Numbered from the stretch's first letter, positions 1 through 9,802 are shown. The stretch: 64,000 bases of DNA from Segatella copri (GCF_002224675.1 NZ_NMPZ01000013.1:34378-98377), one strand, 5' to 3'. Program-made: numbers and translations. The notes: generated from the letters alone by a model not told the origin.

Positions 1-2
1 CC

Positions 3-2528
3 TTCAACACCATGAAGGAAGGAGCCAAGAATAAGGCGGCACGCATCATCAACTCAGAACGAGATGAGTTCGGTTCCCGAAAACCTATCGCCGTTCTTGC
101 TGCCAACAACCCTATCATCATCCTGGATGAACCGCAGAAGATGGGAGGTGCCGCTACACAGACGGCACTCAAAGCCTTCAATCCGCTCTTCACCCTGAAC
201 TACTCCGCTACCCACAAGGAGCACCACAACACGGTGTATGTGCTCGATGCTCTTGATGCCTACAATCACAAACTGGTGAAGAAGATAGAGGTAGTAGGCT
301 TCGAACTGAAGAACCTGAAAGGTACCGACAGCTATATCTATTTTGCAGAGCTGCTGCTCTCGAAAGACAAGGCACCACAGGTAAGACTGGAGATAGAACA
401 GCAGAGCACTACGGGAGCCATCAAACGAATCTACAAGAAGTTGGGAGAAGGCGATGACCTCTATAGTGCCTCTGGAAACATGCTGCAATACAAGGGATTC
501 ATGATTACCGATATCGTGGTGGATGCCCGTCAGCCGACTCGCAGCCAGATAAAGTTCAGCAACGGCGAAAGTCTGATGCTGAAGGAAGTAATCGGCAATG
601 TAACTGCCGACCACAAGGCTCGCATCCAGATAAGGGAAACCATCAAGGCGCACTTCCGAAAAGAAAGTGCCCTCTTCCATCGTGGCATCAAGTGCCTCTC
701 CCTTTTCTTCATCGACGAGGTTGCCAAGTATCGCCAGTATGATAAAGACGGCAATGCGCTGCTGGGACGCTATGGAGAGATATTCGAACAGGAATACCGG
801 GCAGAGCTGAACGAAAATCAGAATATGTACGACCCGGAGTATATGCAGTATCTCAGCTGCATCCCTGTCAACAAGACCCATGAAGGTTATTTCTCCATCG
901 ACCCCAAGACCAAGCGCATCAAGGACAGCGATGAGAAGAAGGGAGCAGGAAGCGACGACGTATCGGCTTACGACCTGATTATGAAGGACAAGGAAAGACT
1001 GCTGAGTCTCGACCCTGCTTACTCGCCAGTTCGCTTCATCTTCTCCCACTCTGCCTTGCGAGAAGGATGGGACAATCCGAACATCTTCCAGATCTGTTCG
1101 CTCAGACAGGCTAACAGCATCTCGCAGAAGCGCCAGGAAGTGGGACGAGGATTGCGACTCTGTGTTGACAACAAGGGAGTGCGACAGGATGCCGATACCC
1201 TACAGGGACAGGTGCAGCAGATTAACCGTCTTACCGTGATTGCCTCAGAGGGCTATGCAGATTTCGTAAACGACCTGCAGAAGAATATTTCGGAAGATCT
1301 CTACGACCGTCCGAAGGTTGCCGACATCGACTACTTCGATGGAAAGACCTTCACGATTGAGGATGGCAGCAAGCACAGTATCACGACGACAGAAGCCAAG
1401 AAGATTTATTTCTACCTGGTGAAGAATGGTTATGTGGATGACGAAAGTCATGTAACCGATGCTTACCGCTCTGCTGCAACATCAGGAACACTCGCCTCAT
1501 TGCCAGACGAAGTAAAGCCATACGGCAAATGGATTCACAAACTGATAGAAGGCGTTTGGAATCCTTCAGCCCTTGATGGAATGATAGAAAACGGAAGTAC
1601 GCCGCAGACTCCGGAGAACAGACTGAATGAGAACTTCACGAAGAAGGAATTCCAGGAACTCTGGAATCGCATCAACCACAAATACGCCTATACGGTAAAC
1701 TTCGAAAGCAAGGAACTGATAGAGAAAGCCATTGCCGCCATCAATAAGGAACTGGTGGTTTCGAGACTGAGCTACGTGGTAACCCGAGGAGTACAGAAAA
1801 CGGAACTGAAGCACGACGATATGAAGGCAGGCAGCATGATGGTGCAGGAAGAAATGCAGCATGATGACCTGAGAACGGATGTGGTAAGCACCGTAAAGTA
1901 CGACCTGCTAGGCAAGATAGCCGCCAACACCCGATTGACCCGCAAGACCATCGCCGGGATTCTATCCCAAATCATGCCAAGCAAGTTTGATATGTACAAG
2001 GTGAATCCGGAAGAGTTTATCCGCAGGGTAAGCCGTCTGATACTGGAGCAGAAAGCCACCATCATCGTAGATCATATCAGTTACAACGAGATAGAGGGGA
2101 GCTACGATTCCGCCATTTTTACGGAGGAGAAGCATACCTCGCTCGACAAGGCTTACCAGGGAAGGAAGAGCATCGTGGATTATGTGTTTACCGATGGTAC
2201 GGCAAAGCAGAGTGTGGAGCGCAAGTTCGTGGAAGACCTCGATACGAGCACCGACGTTGCCGTATATGCCAAATTGCCAAAAGGTTTCCATATTCCTACC
2301 CCTGTGGGCAATTATTCTCCCGACTGGGCGATAGCCTTCAAGGATGGTGCCGTGAAGCATGTCTATTTCGTAGCCGAAACCAAGGGCAGCATGTCAACCC
2401 TCGACTTGCGAGGCATAGAAGATGGCAAGATAGCCTGTGCCGACAGGCTCTTCGAACAACTCTCAGGTTCGGGCATCTACTATCATAAGGTAACCAACTA
2501 CGACGACTTGATGGAATGGGTGAAATAA
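3..2528 (+). CDS. Type III restriction-like Res subunit (DEAD/DEAH helicase-endonuclease), 5' end outside window
   Basis: Helicase-nuclease of the type III restriction Res family, expected to translocate on DNA and cleave it. The frame is open to the window edge (first in-frame Met at 12), so the N-terminus with Walker A is missing. Visible motifs are motif II as LDEPQKM (about residue 40 from the Met), SAT-type motif III as NYSATH, a motif V/VI region with REGWDNP and QEVGRGLRL (about residues 350-385), and a C-terminal PD-(D/E)XK-like nuclease signature (SPDW then ETKG, about residues 768-792). The next gene starts 10 nt after the stop, so they are almost certainly co-transcribed. No methyltransferase is visible in the window; if there is one it lies upstream. 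The family call is strong; the role in phage defence is inferred. Confidence 0.85.
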   Translation, partial: FNTMKEGAKNKAARIINSERDEFGSRKPIAVLAANNPIIILDEPQKMGGAATQTALKAFNPLFTLNYSATHKEHHNTVYVLDALDAYNHKLVKKIEVVGFELKNLKGTDSYIYFAELLLSKDKAPQVRLEIEQQSTTGAIKRIYKKLGEGDDLYSASGNMLQYKGFMITDIVVDARQPTRSQIKFSNGESLMLKEVIGNVTADHKARIQIRETIKAHFRKESALFHRGIKCLSLFFIDEVAKYRQYDKDGNALLGRYGEIFEQEYRAELNENQNMYDPEYMQYLSCIPVNKTHEGYFSIDPKTKRIKDSDEKKGAGSDDVSAYDLIMKDKERLLSLDPAYSPVRFIFSHSALREGWDNPNIFQICSLRQANSISQKRQEVGRGLRLCVDNKGVRQDADTLQGQVQQINRLTVIASEGYADFVNDLQKNISEDLYDRPKVADIDYFDGKTFTIEDGSKHSITTTEAKKIYFYLVKNGYVDDESHVTDAYRSAATSGTLASLPDEVKPYGKWIHKLIEGVWNPSALDGMIENGSTPQTPENRLNENFTKKEFQELWNRINHKYAYTVNFESKELIEKAIAAINKELVVSRLSYVVTRGVQKTELKHDDMKAGSMMVQEEMQHDDLRTDVVSTVKYDLLGKIAANTRLTRKTIAGILSQIMPSKFDMYKVNPEEFIRRVSRLILEQKATIIVDHISYNEIEGSYDSAIFTEEKHTSLDKAYQGRKSIVDYVFTDGTAKQSVERKFVEDLDTSTDVAVYAKLPKGFHIPTPVGNYSPDWAIAFKDGAVKHVYFVAETKGSMSTLDLRGIEDGKIACADRLFEQLSGSGIYYHKVTNYDDLMEWVK

Positions 2529-2538
2529 GTGAAGAATT

Positions 2539-5500
2539 ATGGAACAGCCGAAACAGATAAACAATACCAGCGAACGATTGGTGGACGACCTGAAGTCGAG
2601 GTTGTCCACCCAAAGTCGCATATCCATCGCCGCCGCCTCTTTCTCCATCTACGCCTTCGAAGCCATGAAGGCGGAACTGGAGAAGGTGGAGGAAGTGCGC
2701 TTTATCTTCATCTCGCCAACCTTTGTGGCAGACAAGACGAAGAAAGAGAAGCGGGAGTTTTACATTCCGAAGTTGAACCGTGAGCGCAACCTCTATGGTA
2801 CGGAGTTTGAAATCAAACTCCGCAACCAGCTGTCGCAGAAAGCCATCGCCAAGGAGTGTGCGGCATGGATTCGGAAGAAAGTAAAATTCAAGTCCAATTC
2901 TTCTCAGGAAGGAATGGGCGGATTCCTGCATCTCTGTGATGGTGAACCTTCTGCCCTACCAGTCTTTGACATGAATGCGCCCAGCAAGCAGCATGTTTAT
3001 CTTCCTTTTGATGATTTCAGCACCACCCAACTGGGTTGTGAAAAGGGCAACAATGTCTATACGATGGTCAATGTGCTGCCTTCTCCTTCTGCTGAGGCTT
3101 ATCTGCAGATATTCAACCAGCAATGGAAGAACGACGAGAAGTTCAAGGACGTAACTGCCAGGGTTTTGGAATACATCGAGACGGTTTATCAGGAGAATGC
3201 GCCCGAATACATCTACTTCATCGCTCTCTACAACATCTTCCATGAATTTCTGGAAGATATTTCAGAAGATGTTCTTCCGAATGAGCGTACCGGATTCAAG
3301 AACAGTCTCATCTGGAACAAGCTATACAACTTTCAGAAGGATGCGGCACTCGCCATCATCAACAAGCTGGAGAAATACAACGGCTGTATTCTTGCCGACA
3401 GTGTGGGATTGGGAAAGACCTTTACTGCACTTGCCGTCATCAAGTATTACGAAAACCGCAACAAGAGTGTACTGGTGCTTTGCCCGAAAAAGCTGAATGA
3501 GAACTGGATTACCTTTCGTTCCAATTACAAGAACAATCCGATAGCTGGCGACCGTCTGCGCTACGACATCCTCTTCCATACCGACCTTTCACGAGAACAT
3601 GGAAGTTCCAACGGCTTGGATCTGGACCACATCAACTGGGGCAACTACGACCTCGTGGTCATCGACGAAAGTCATAACTTCCGCAATGGAGGAAACGTAG
3701 ATGAAGAGGAAGATGATGATGAGCAGCAGGAGGAAAGAAAGGAAAACAGATATCAGAAACTGATGAACCGGGTGATTCGTACCGGTGTGAAAACGAAGGT
3801 ACTGATGCTGAGTGCTACCCCTGTGAACAATAGGTTTGGTGATTTGAAGAACCAGTTGCAGCTGGCTTACGAAGGCAGAAGCAGCTCGTTTGACGAAGCA
3901 TTGGGACTAGGCAAGAACGTAGATGATATCTTTACGAATGCCCAGAAGGTATATAACCACTGGGCAAAACTAAAAGCAGAAGAACGCACAACGGAAAGGC
4001 TGCTCAACGACCTGAGCTACGATTTCTTCCAGTTGCTGGATGCCGTGACCATCGCCCGTTCGCGCAGCCACATCATGAAGTATTATGATACAAGTGCCAT
4101 CGGTGAATTTCCACATCGTCTGCCTCCTATCTCCCGTCGTCCGAAACTCACCGACATCAGCAATGCCATCAACTTCAAGGACATCGCAACAGAACTGGAC
4201 AATCTGAATCTGTCTATCTACACCCCGTCGCTCTATCTGCACGATAGTGCCAGAAACAGCTATACCATCGACTATGAGGGAAGCGGCTTGTCTATCGATG
4301 GACGAGAGAAGGGATTGCGGAATCTGATGGCTACCAACCTGCTGAAACGACTGGAAAGTTCGGTCAACTCCTTCCGCCTCACCTTGGAGCGCATCACGGC
4401 TTACATCGACGAAACCATCTCGCTCATCGACCAGGAAGCTGAAGAGATAAGAGGTTTCAGACTCAGGGATATGGATTACATCAGTTGGCGAAGAGATCTG
4501 GCGGCAGATCAGGAAGTACTCAGAATGCTGCTCCTGATGCTGGAAGATATTACGCCAGCCCATGACAGCAAGCTGCAAATGCTGATAGCAGACTTGAAGG
4601 AGAAGTTTGCCCATCCTATCAACAAGGACAACCGGAAGGTGCTCATCTTCACAGCCTTTGCCGATACGGCAGACTATCTCTATCAGGAACTTGCCGAAAG
4701 AATCAAGGCAGACTGCGGACTGAACGTTGCCCTTATCACGGGTAGTACAGAGGGCAAATGCACCATTCCGAAGTTTGAGTGTACATTTAATAATGTACTC
4801 ACCTTCTTCTCGCCCATCTCCAAAGACAAAGGTGACATCTTTGACGAAAAGGATTGTGCCAAGAAGCCATGGATTCATGAAAACATCGATGTACTCATCG
4901 CTACAGACTGTATCTCGGAAGGTCAGAACCTGCAAGACTGCGACTATCTGATTAACTACGATATCCATTGGAACCCCGTACGCATCATCCAGCGTTTTGG
5001 ACGTATTGACCGTATTGGCAGCCGAAACAAAGAAATACAGCTGGTAAACTACTGGCCTGATATGGAGCTGGACGAATATATCCAGTTGAAAGGCAGAGTG
5101 GAGAGCCGTATGAAAGCCACCGTTCTGACTTCTACAGGAGACGACAACCTACTGAGCGACAACGAAAAGGGCGACCTGGAATATCGCAGGAAGCAGTTGA
5201 AGCATCTGCAGGAAGAAGTGGTTGACATTGAGGATATGGACACCGGCATCAACATCATGGACCTGGGATTGAACGAGTTTCGTCTCGACCTCCTATCATA
5301 TATCAAGGAACATCCCGACATAGAGCATGCTCCTTTCGGAATGAATGCTGTGGCAGGTGCAAAGGGCGATGTCAAGCCCGGCGTCATCTATGTGTTGAAG
5401 AATCGCAACAATGCAGTGAACATCGACAAGAAAAACCTACTTCATCCTTTCTATATGGTGTATCTGTCGGATGATGGCGAGGTTATCTGCGACCATCTTC

Positions 5501-5775
5501 ATCCCAAGAAGCTGCTGGATACCCTGCGATTGCTCTGCAAGGACAAGAAGGAATACGACAGAAATCTTTGTGCCCTGCTGAGTAAGGAAACCTGCGACGG
5601 TAGACACATGGAACATTATAGCGACCTGTTGCAGAAGGCCATCGACAGTATGGTACGCATCAAGGAAGAGAGCGACATAGACAGTCTTTTCTCGTTGGGT
5701 GAAACCACGGCTTTAACCAATGAGATCAAGGGGTTGGATGACTTTGAACTCATCACCTTCCTGGTTATCAGATAA
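2539..5775 (+). CDS. SNF2/DEAD-like helicase with N-terminal PLD-like domain
   Basis: A large 1078-residue superfamily 2 ATPase. Residues 1-230 resemble the phospholipase D-like N-terminal region of helicases found in restriction-type loci, but I see no HxK(x4)D catalytic motif, so that domain may be non-catalytic. The motor follows: Walker A ADSVGLGKT near residue 290, motif II VVIDESHN near 376, motif III MLSATPVNN near 427, and a helicase C domain with ATDCISEGQNLQ and QRFGRIDRIGS near 795-830. Glutamine after the SEG motif and the RIDRIG motif are typical of SNF2-like remodelling ATPases. It sits between the Res-like nuclease and a DUF4391 gene with very short spacing. It probably remodels or translocates DNA for that module; the precise reaction is unknown. 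Confidence 0.85.
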   Translation: MEQPKQINNTSERLVDDLKSRLSTQSRISIAAASFSIYAFEAMKAELEKVEEVRFIFISPTFVADKTKKEKREFYIPKLNRERNLYGTEFEIKLRNQLSQKAIAKECAAWIRKKVKFKSNSSQEGMGGFLHLCDGEPSALPVFDMNAPSKQHVYLPFDDFSTTQLGCEKGNNVYTMVNVLPSPSAEAYLQIFNQQWKNDEKFKDVTARVLEYIETVYQENAPEYIYFIALYNIFHEFLEDISEDVLPNERTGFKNSLIWNKLYNFQKDAALAIINKLEKYNGCILADSVGLGKTFTALAVIKYYENRNKSVLVLCPKKLNENWITFRSNYKNNPIAGDRLRYDILFHTDLSREHGSSNGLDLDHINWGNYDLVVIDESHNFRNGGNVDEEEDDDEQQEERKENRYQKLMNRVIRTGVKTKVLMLSATPVNNRFGDLKNQLQLAYEGRSSSFDEALGLGKNVDDIFTNAQKVYNHWAKLKAEERTTERLLNDLSYDFFQLLDAVTIARSRSHIMKYYDTSAIGEFPHRLPPISRRPKLTDISNAINFKDIATELDNLNLSIYTPSLYLHDSARNSYTIDYEGSGLSIDGREKGLRNLMATNLLKRLESSVNSFRLTLERITAYIDETISLIDQEAEEIRGFRLRDMDYISWRRDLAADQEVLRMLLLMLEDITPAHDSKLQMLIADLKEKFAHPINKDNRKVLIFTAFADTADYLYQELAERIKADCGLNVALITGSTEGKCTIPKFECTFNNVLTFFSPISKDKGDIFDEKDCAKKPWIHENIDVLIATDCISEGQNLQDCDYLINYDIHWNPVRIIQRFGRIDRIGSRNKEIQLVNYWPDMELDEYIQLKGRVESRMKATVLTSTGDDNLLSDNEKGDLEYRRKQLKHLQEEVVDIEDMDTGINIMDLGLNEFRLDLLSYIKEHPDIEHAPFGMNAVAGAKGDVKPGVIYVLKNRNNAVNIDKKNLLHPFYMVYLSDDGEVICDHLHPKKLLDTLRLLCKDKKEYDRNLCALLSKETCDGRHMEHYSDLLQKAIDSMVRIKEESDIDSLFSLGETTALTNEIKGLDDFELITFLVIR

Positions 5776-5830
5776 GCAATCTGTCTAATCATAAAATTCC
5801 AAGTTCAATGTTCAAAGTAAAAAAGAACTT

Positions 5831-6493
5831 ATGAATATATTAAATTTTCCCGACTTTACGTTGGTAAACCGAGTAGTACCCAAGGTGGCTTTTTATAGCC
5901 ATCTTGAGGTAACGGCTCGCATGAAATCTGCATTTGTTGAGAATGTAGAGCAGGTAGTTTGGCTCTATAAGTTGGCACCCAGCAATCTGCACGTGGCAGA
6001 TGGAAAGGATGTTCACGAACTCACCATCTTTCTTATTAAGCTTAAAAAGGGGATTTCAGACAGCTCTGACATCTTCCGTTATATTGATAGCAAGTTACCC
6101 CGACATACGATTTTCATCATTCAACAGGATAACCGATATCAGCTATTGGTAAACTACAAGCAATGGAAGGATGCTTCTGCTGGCACATTCGAGATTATCA
6201 AGTCATTTTCTACAGACTGGTTATCAGAAGAAATGCTATCTCTCCGTCTGGATAGTGCTTCTAATATGGATACACTCTATGAATCCTTGGTTCGCCAGAT
6301 TGCATCAACCCAGATTACTTCTTCTCAGCAGGATCTGCATCAAGCCGTTTCCCAGACCATTCAAATAGAAGCAATAAAAAAGGAAATGGCTGCTATCAGA
6401 AAGAAAGAACTGAAAGAGCAGCAACCGCAAAAGAAATTTGCCTTACATCAAAAATACATGCAGCTAAAAAAGATGCTGGAGGAACATATTTAA
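5831..6493 (+). CDS. DUF4391 domain protein, accessory of the helicase/Res module
   Basis: A 220-residue protein I recognise as DUF4391 from its start (NILNFPDFTLVNRVVPK) and the VHELTIFLIKLKK segment. The middle (residues 85-130) looks like a small alpha/beta fold, and the C-terminus (about 170-220) is a charged coiled coil rich in Lys, Glu and Gln. DUF4391 proteins regularly neighbour SNF2-like helicases and type III-like restriction genes; their biochemical function is not established. It is the last gene of the operon, 55 nt after the helicase. That spacer includes a TTCAATGTTCAAAG stretch like short spacer repeats seen elsewhere in the window. Confidence 0.8.
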   Translation: MNILNFPDFTLVNRVVPKVAFYSHLEVTARMKSAFVENVEQVVWLYKLAPSNLHVADGKDVHELTIFLIKLKKGISDSSDIFRYIDSKLPRHTIFIIQQDNRYQLLVNYKQWKDASAGTFEIIKSFSTDWLSEEMLSLRLDSASNMDTLYESLVRQIASTQITSSQQDLHQAVSQTIQIEAIKKEMAAIRKKELKEQQPQKKFALHQKYMQLKKMLEEHI

Positions 6494-6558
6494 CGAATGG
6501 GAATAATGACTGCCATCATAAAAAGATATACATAAAAATAAAGTTTAACATGAAATCC

Positions 6559-6589
6559 TTGCAAAAATCAATTTTTATATTTACCTTTG
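6559..6589 (+). promoter_or_regulatory. Bacteroidota promoter (TTG-20-TACCTTTG)
   Basis: TTG at 6559-6561, a 20-nt spacer, then TACCTTTG at 6582-6589. It fires towards the micro-ORF at 6621 and possibly the symporter downstream. Confidence 0.6.
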
Positions 6590-6620
6590 TATAAGTAATT
6601 AGTTTTAAAAACATAAGATT

Positions 6621-6751
6621 ATGACAAACAAGGAATTGACACTCGCCCAACTGATGAGGGCGATGATTAAGTACGATATCACCTCCGCGACCATGTATTC
6701 CGCTCGGAGTCAGCCATCAGAATGCTGAATGATATGTGGGGGTTGGAATAA
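6621..6751 (+). pseudogene. Micro-ORF of about 44 codons with apparent one-base deletion
   Basis: ATG at 6621 opens 35 codons ending at 6728 (MTNKELTLAQLMRAMIKYDI at the N-terminus). Adding one G at the CAGCC at 6711-6715 would restore a longer frame that ends in RMLNDMWGLE with a stop at 6749-6751. A well-formed promoter lies 32 nt upstream of the ATG, so this looks like a real small gene that has decayed, or a strain variant. I do not recognise a family. It precedes the symporter by 38 nt and could instead act as a leader ORF. Confidence 0.4.
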
Positions 6752-6789
6752 GGAGAATACTTTTGTCTAAAAAATAATAATTTAAAATC

Positions 6790-8076
6790 ATGGTAAAAAC
6801 AATGAATGATATTGGAAATAGACAACCGGATAGCAATGCTGGCAGCAGTAAGCAAAAAGGAGTGAAGAATAAGCAAACCCGGCAGCTGGTACTATGGATT
6901 GGCGCTTTGATAGTAGGCGCAGTTTTGGGTATGTTCGGCATCAGCTGGCTGGATGGCCTGATGAATTTCATCGCCACGGTCTATACCCGCTTATTCCAGC
7001 TTCTGGCAGTACCAACCATAGCCTTGGCAGTCATCACCACCCTGGCATCCTTGGGCAACCAGGCAGATACCGGTAAGATATTCCGCCACGCCATCACCTA
7101 CACCCTGCTCACGACGATAGCAGCTGCGGCAGTGGGACTGGTGCTTTACAACATCGTTTCTCCAGGCAATTTACCTACAGCCTTGGTGCAGAGCGGAATG
7201 GCAGATGTTCCCCAAAAGCTGGGAGAAACCAGCTATTATGACCATATTCTTGGGGTAATACCCAACAACATCATCAAGCCGTTTGCCGAAGGAAATGTAC
7301 TCTCCATCCTGATTTTGGCGGCAGCAGCAGGTATTGCTTTAACCAAAATGCCATCAAGCGACAAGAAAGAAGTCGTGATGAAGGGATTGTTTGGATTACA
7401 GGATCTGCTTTTCATGCTGATTCATGGATTAATCTGGGCTCTGCCTCTGGGTATCGTTGCCTTTGCAGCACAACTCTCAGCCCAGTTCTCCGCAGGAATC
7501 GTGATGGCTTCTCTAGGAAAGTACGTAGCTGTTATCCTGGGAGGTAATGTCATTCAATTCTTCATCATCCTCCCGCTCTTCCTCTTGGCAAGAGGCTTGA
7601 ATCCTGTGCGTACACTGGGCAAGATGATGCCGGCAGTATTGATGGCTCTGTTTACAAAGAGTTCGGCTGCGACGTTGCCGGTAACGATGCAGACAGCAGA
7701 AGATAGACTGGGAGTTTCCAATCAGGTTTCCCGCTTCGTATTGCCTATCTGTACTACCATCAACATGAATGGTTGCGCTGCGTTTATCCTCGTAACTTCC
7801 TTATTTCTGATGCAGAATGGAGGAATGCCCTTACCTTGGACTACGATGATTCTCTGGCTCTTCATTTCAGTTATCTCAGCAGTGGGTAATGCAGGAGTGC
7901 CGATGGGATGTTATTTCCTTACCCTATCTCTGATGTCCGGTATCAATGCTCCTATCGGCATCATGGGTATTATCCTGCCAATCTATACCATTATCGACAT
8001 GGTAGAAACGGCAGAGAATGTATGGTCAGACTCCTGTGTCTGCGCCATGGTGGATAAGGACTTGAAAGACCAGTAA
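6790..8076 (+). CDS. Dicarboxylate/amino acid:cation symporter (DAACS family)
   Basis: Inner-membrane secondary transporter of 428 residues, resembling Na+-coupled serine/threonine or dicarboxylate symporters (SstT/GltP class). After a 35-residue polar N-terminus there are about eight hydrophobic helices. Family signatures include the serine-rich reentrant loop (FTKSSAATLPVTM, about residues 283-295) and the Asn-Met-Asn-Gly helix (CTTINMNGCAAF, about 318-329). Substrate cannot be fixed from sequence alone; an amino acid is more likely than a dicarboxylate because the pattern is SstT-like. A downstream Met (MNDIG, 6802) is an alternative start. The gene converges with the AAA-ATPase gene that follows. 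Confidence 0.85.
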   Translation: MVKTMNDIGNRQPDSNAGSSKQKGVKNKQTRQLVLWIGALIVGAVLGMFGISWLDGLMNFIATVYTRLFQLLAVPTIALAVITTLASLGNQADTGKIFRHAITYTLLTTIAAAAVGLVLYNIVSPGNLPTALVQSGMADVPQKLGETSYYDHILGVIPNNIIKPFAEGNVLSILILAAAAGIALTKMPSSDKKEVVMKGLFGLQDLLFMLIHGLIWALPLGIVAFAAQLSAQFSAGIVMASLGKYVAVILGGNVIQFFIILPLFLLARGLNPVRTLGKMMPAVLMALFTKSSAATLPVTMQTAEDRLGVSNQVSRFVLPICTTINMNGCAAFILVTSLFLMQNGGMPLPWTTMILWLFISVISAVGNAGVPMGCYFLTLSLMSGINAPIGIMGIILPIYTIIDMVETAENVWSDSCVCAMVDKDLKDQ

Positions 8077-8135
8077 ATATAGAATAAACACCTAGCATAT
8101 AAAATAGAACATCAACCTGTAGTGATGAGGCTCAG

Positions 8136-8165
8136 GGGAGGTTGTCTATCCACGGACAATCTCCC
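8136..8165. other. 11-bp stem hairpin between convergent genes
   Basis: GGGAGGTTGTC at 8136-8146 pairs with GACAATCTCCC at 8155-8165 with one G-T mismatch. No U-tract follows on either strand, so it is a stable hairpin and not a classic terminator. Confidence 0.4.
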
Positions 8166-8187
8166 ATAAGCCAGGATACCACCCTAT

Positions 8188-9750
8188 TTACTCCGCTTCT
8201 ATCTTCCAATCTGTAATATTATGCGTTGCCACATCAAAGTTAACCCCAACCTTTACGATTGGCAAGCCGCTTAAAGCGAAGCGCTTAGGATATTCCTTAA
8301 GATCGATCTGCTTCATCGCTGCATCAGCATCCTTATTGAGCTTCAACTCAAAAAGATAAAGATGGGTAGCAGTTCTCAATACCATATCTACCCTTCCCGA
8401 TGGAGTGCGAACTTCTACATCTACATAATTATCAAGAATAGAGAATATCACATACATCATCTGCTGATAATGTCCCTCAGAGTCAACATTGTTGCAATAC
8501 GGAACCGTGGCCAGATAAGCCTGAAGCATCTGCATGGCTCCATCCATATCGTTGCGACGGATAAGAGCTGACATCTTGGCAATGGTCGTAGTTCCCTTCA
8601 CCGTATTCATACCTATATAATTAGGTAAGAGACTACGGTATAGCCCTACCCGAATCTCCTTGTTAGGAATATCCAGGGTATAGAGTTCCGTCTCCGGATC
8701 GTACCCCTTAATGGTGATGTAACCACTCTGATACAATAAAGGCATAACAGATGACATACCTTCTGTTGGTGCATCAAACTCCGACTGGTCGGCTTCACAA
8801 CTACCAATCTCCGATGGCATAACCTGGAATTTCTTGAGCATTTCTATCAGATAAGTAGGTGTGCCTGAAGAGAACCAATAATAATCCAACTTACTTTTTG
8901 CCATGGCATTCAGCAAGCTATATGGATTAAATATATCAGGTGACTGGGCAGCAAAATGATAACCATCATAAAACTCTCGCAAGGATTCAAGCATTTGCTC
9001 TCTGCTCTTGCCCATTTTCTCCGCCAACACATCAACATTCGCAGACATCTGTGTTTCCAATTCTTCTCTGGTAATGCCACAGATTCCTGCATATTCATCA
9101 TCCATACTTATATTCGTAATGTTATTCAGTTCACTAAAGATACTCAATTGCGAGAACTTCGTAATACCGGTCAGGAAGACAAAACGGAGCATTGGTTCAC
9201 AATCCTTCAACGGACTATAAAAATTGCGCATCACATTGCGAAGCACCGGCAAGTTAACATCGCTATGAACAACGTCAAGAAGAGGTGCATCATACTCATC
9301 AATCAGTACGACAACCTGCTTACCTGTCTTTTCATAAGCAGTCTGGATAAGCGAAATGAGACGGTCGTTCGCATCAACTGCAGGAGATGTAATACCCCAT
9401 ACCTTTTCATGCTCGGCAAGTCGCCTTCCCAAATATCTTTCCAGCTGGTCTTTCTCCATGTGCTTACCTCCTGCCATACTGAAATGCAGTACAGGATATT
9501 CCGTCCACTCATTTTCCAGCTTTTCGATGGCTAATCCTTTGAAGAGTTCCTTTTTGCCTTGAAAATAGCTTTTGAATGTTGAAACAAGCAATGACTTTCC
9601 GAAACGGCGCGGACGACTTAAGAAGAAATGCTTGCCACCGCTATGAGTCATGCGATAGACATATTCCGTCTTATCTACATACAGAAGATTCCGAGTGATT
9701 ATTTCCTCGAATGTCTGGATTCCTACTGGATATAATTTCAATTCTGCCAT
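8188..9750 (-). CDS. AAA-ATPase-like protein with PD-(D/E)XK nuclease-superfamily C-terminus
   Basis: A 520-residue member of the large Bacteroidales family combining AAA-ATPase-like (PF09820) and PD-(D/E)XK (PF08011, DUF1703) domains. The start LKLYPVGIQTFEEI and the segment FFLSRPRRFGKSLLVST (residues about 42-58, a P-loop variant RRFGKS) are diagnostic. VVVLIDEYDAPL (about 146-157) is the Walker B. The C-terminal nuclease-like core reads GRVDMVLRT then YLFELKLNK (about residues 455-480). These genes occur in many scattered copies in gut Bacteroidales. Function is unproven; proposed roles include DNA processing or mobile-element biology. It has its own promoter on the minus strand. Confidence 0.88.
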   Translation of the reverse strand: MAELKLYPVGIQTFEEIITRNLLYVDKTEYVYRMTHSGGKHFFLSRPRRFGKSLLVSTFKSYFQGKKELFKGLAIEKLENEWTEYPVLHFSMAGGKHMEKDQLERYLGRRLAEHEKVWGITSPAVDANDRLISLIQTAYEKTGKQVVVLIDEYDAPLLDVVHSDVNLPVLRNVMRNFYSPLKDCEPMLRFVFLTGITKFSQLSIFSELNNITNISMDDEYAGICGITREELETQMSANVDVLAEKMGKSREQMLESLREFYDGYHFAAQSPDIFNPYSLLNAMAKSKLDYYWFSSGTPTYLIEMLKKFQVMPSEIGSCEADQSEFDAPTEGMSSVMPLLYQSGYITIKGYDPETELYTLDIPNKEIRVGLYRSLLPNYIGMNTVKGTTTIAKMSALIRRNDMDGAMQMLQAYLATVPYCNNVDSEGHYQQMMYVIFSILDNYVDVEVRTPSGRVDMVLRTATHLYLFELKLNKDADAAMKQIDLKEYPKRFALSGLPIVKVGVNFDVATHNITDWKIEAE

Positions 9751-9802
9751 TGTTCTGTCTTTTAAGTTTCCGGTGATAACAACCTATCAGCCTATTCAAC
9801 TG

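Noticed and set aside
54..1049. 331-codon minus-strand open frame over the Res-like gene
   Set aside because: It is a shadow of the coding strand, has no family features, and the plus frame carries helicase and nuclease motifs.
3970..4968. 332-codon minus-strand frame over the helicase
   Set aside because: Shadow frame; the plus-strand helicase C domain motifs lie exactly here.
3..6493. DISARM or BREX system
   Set aside because: No DUF1998 protein, BrxC/PglZ or methyltransferase is present; only a PLD-like domain and helicases are shared.
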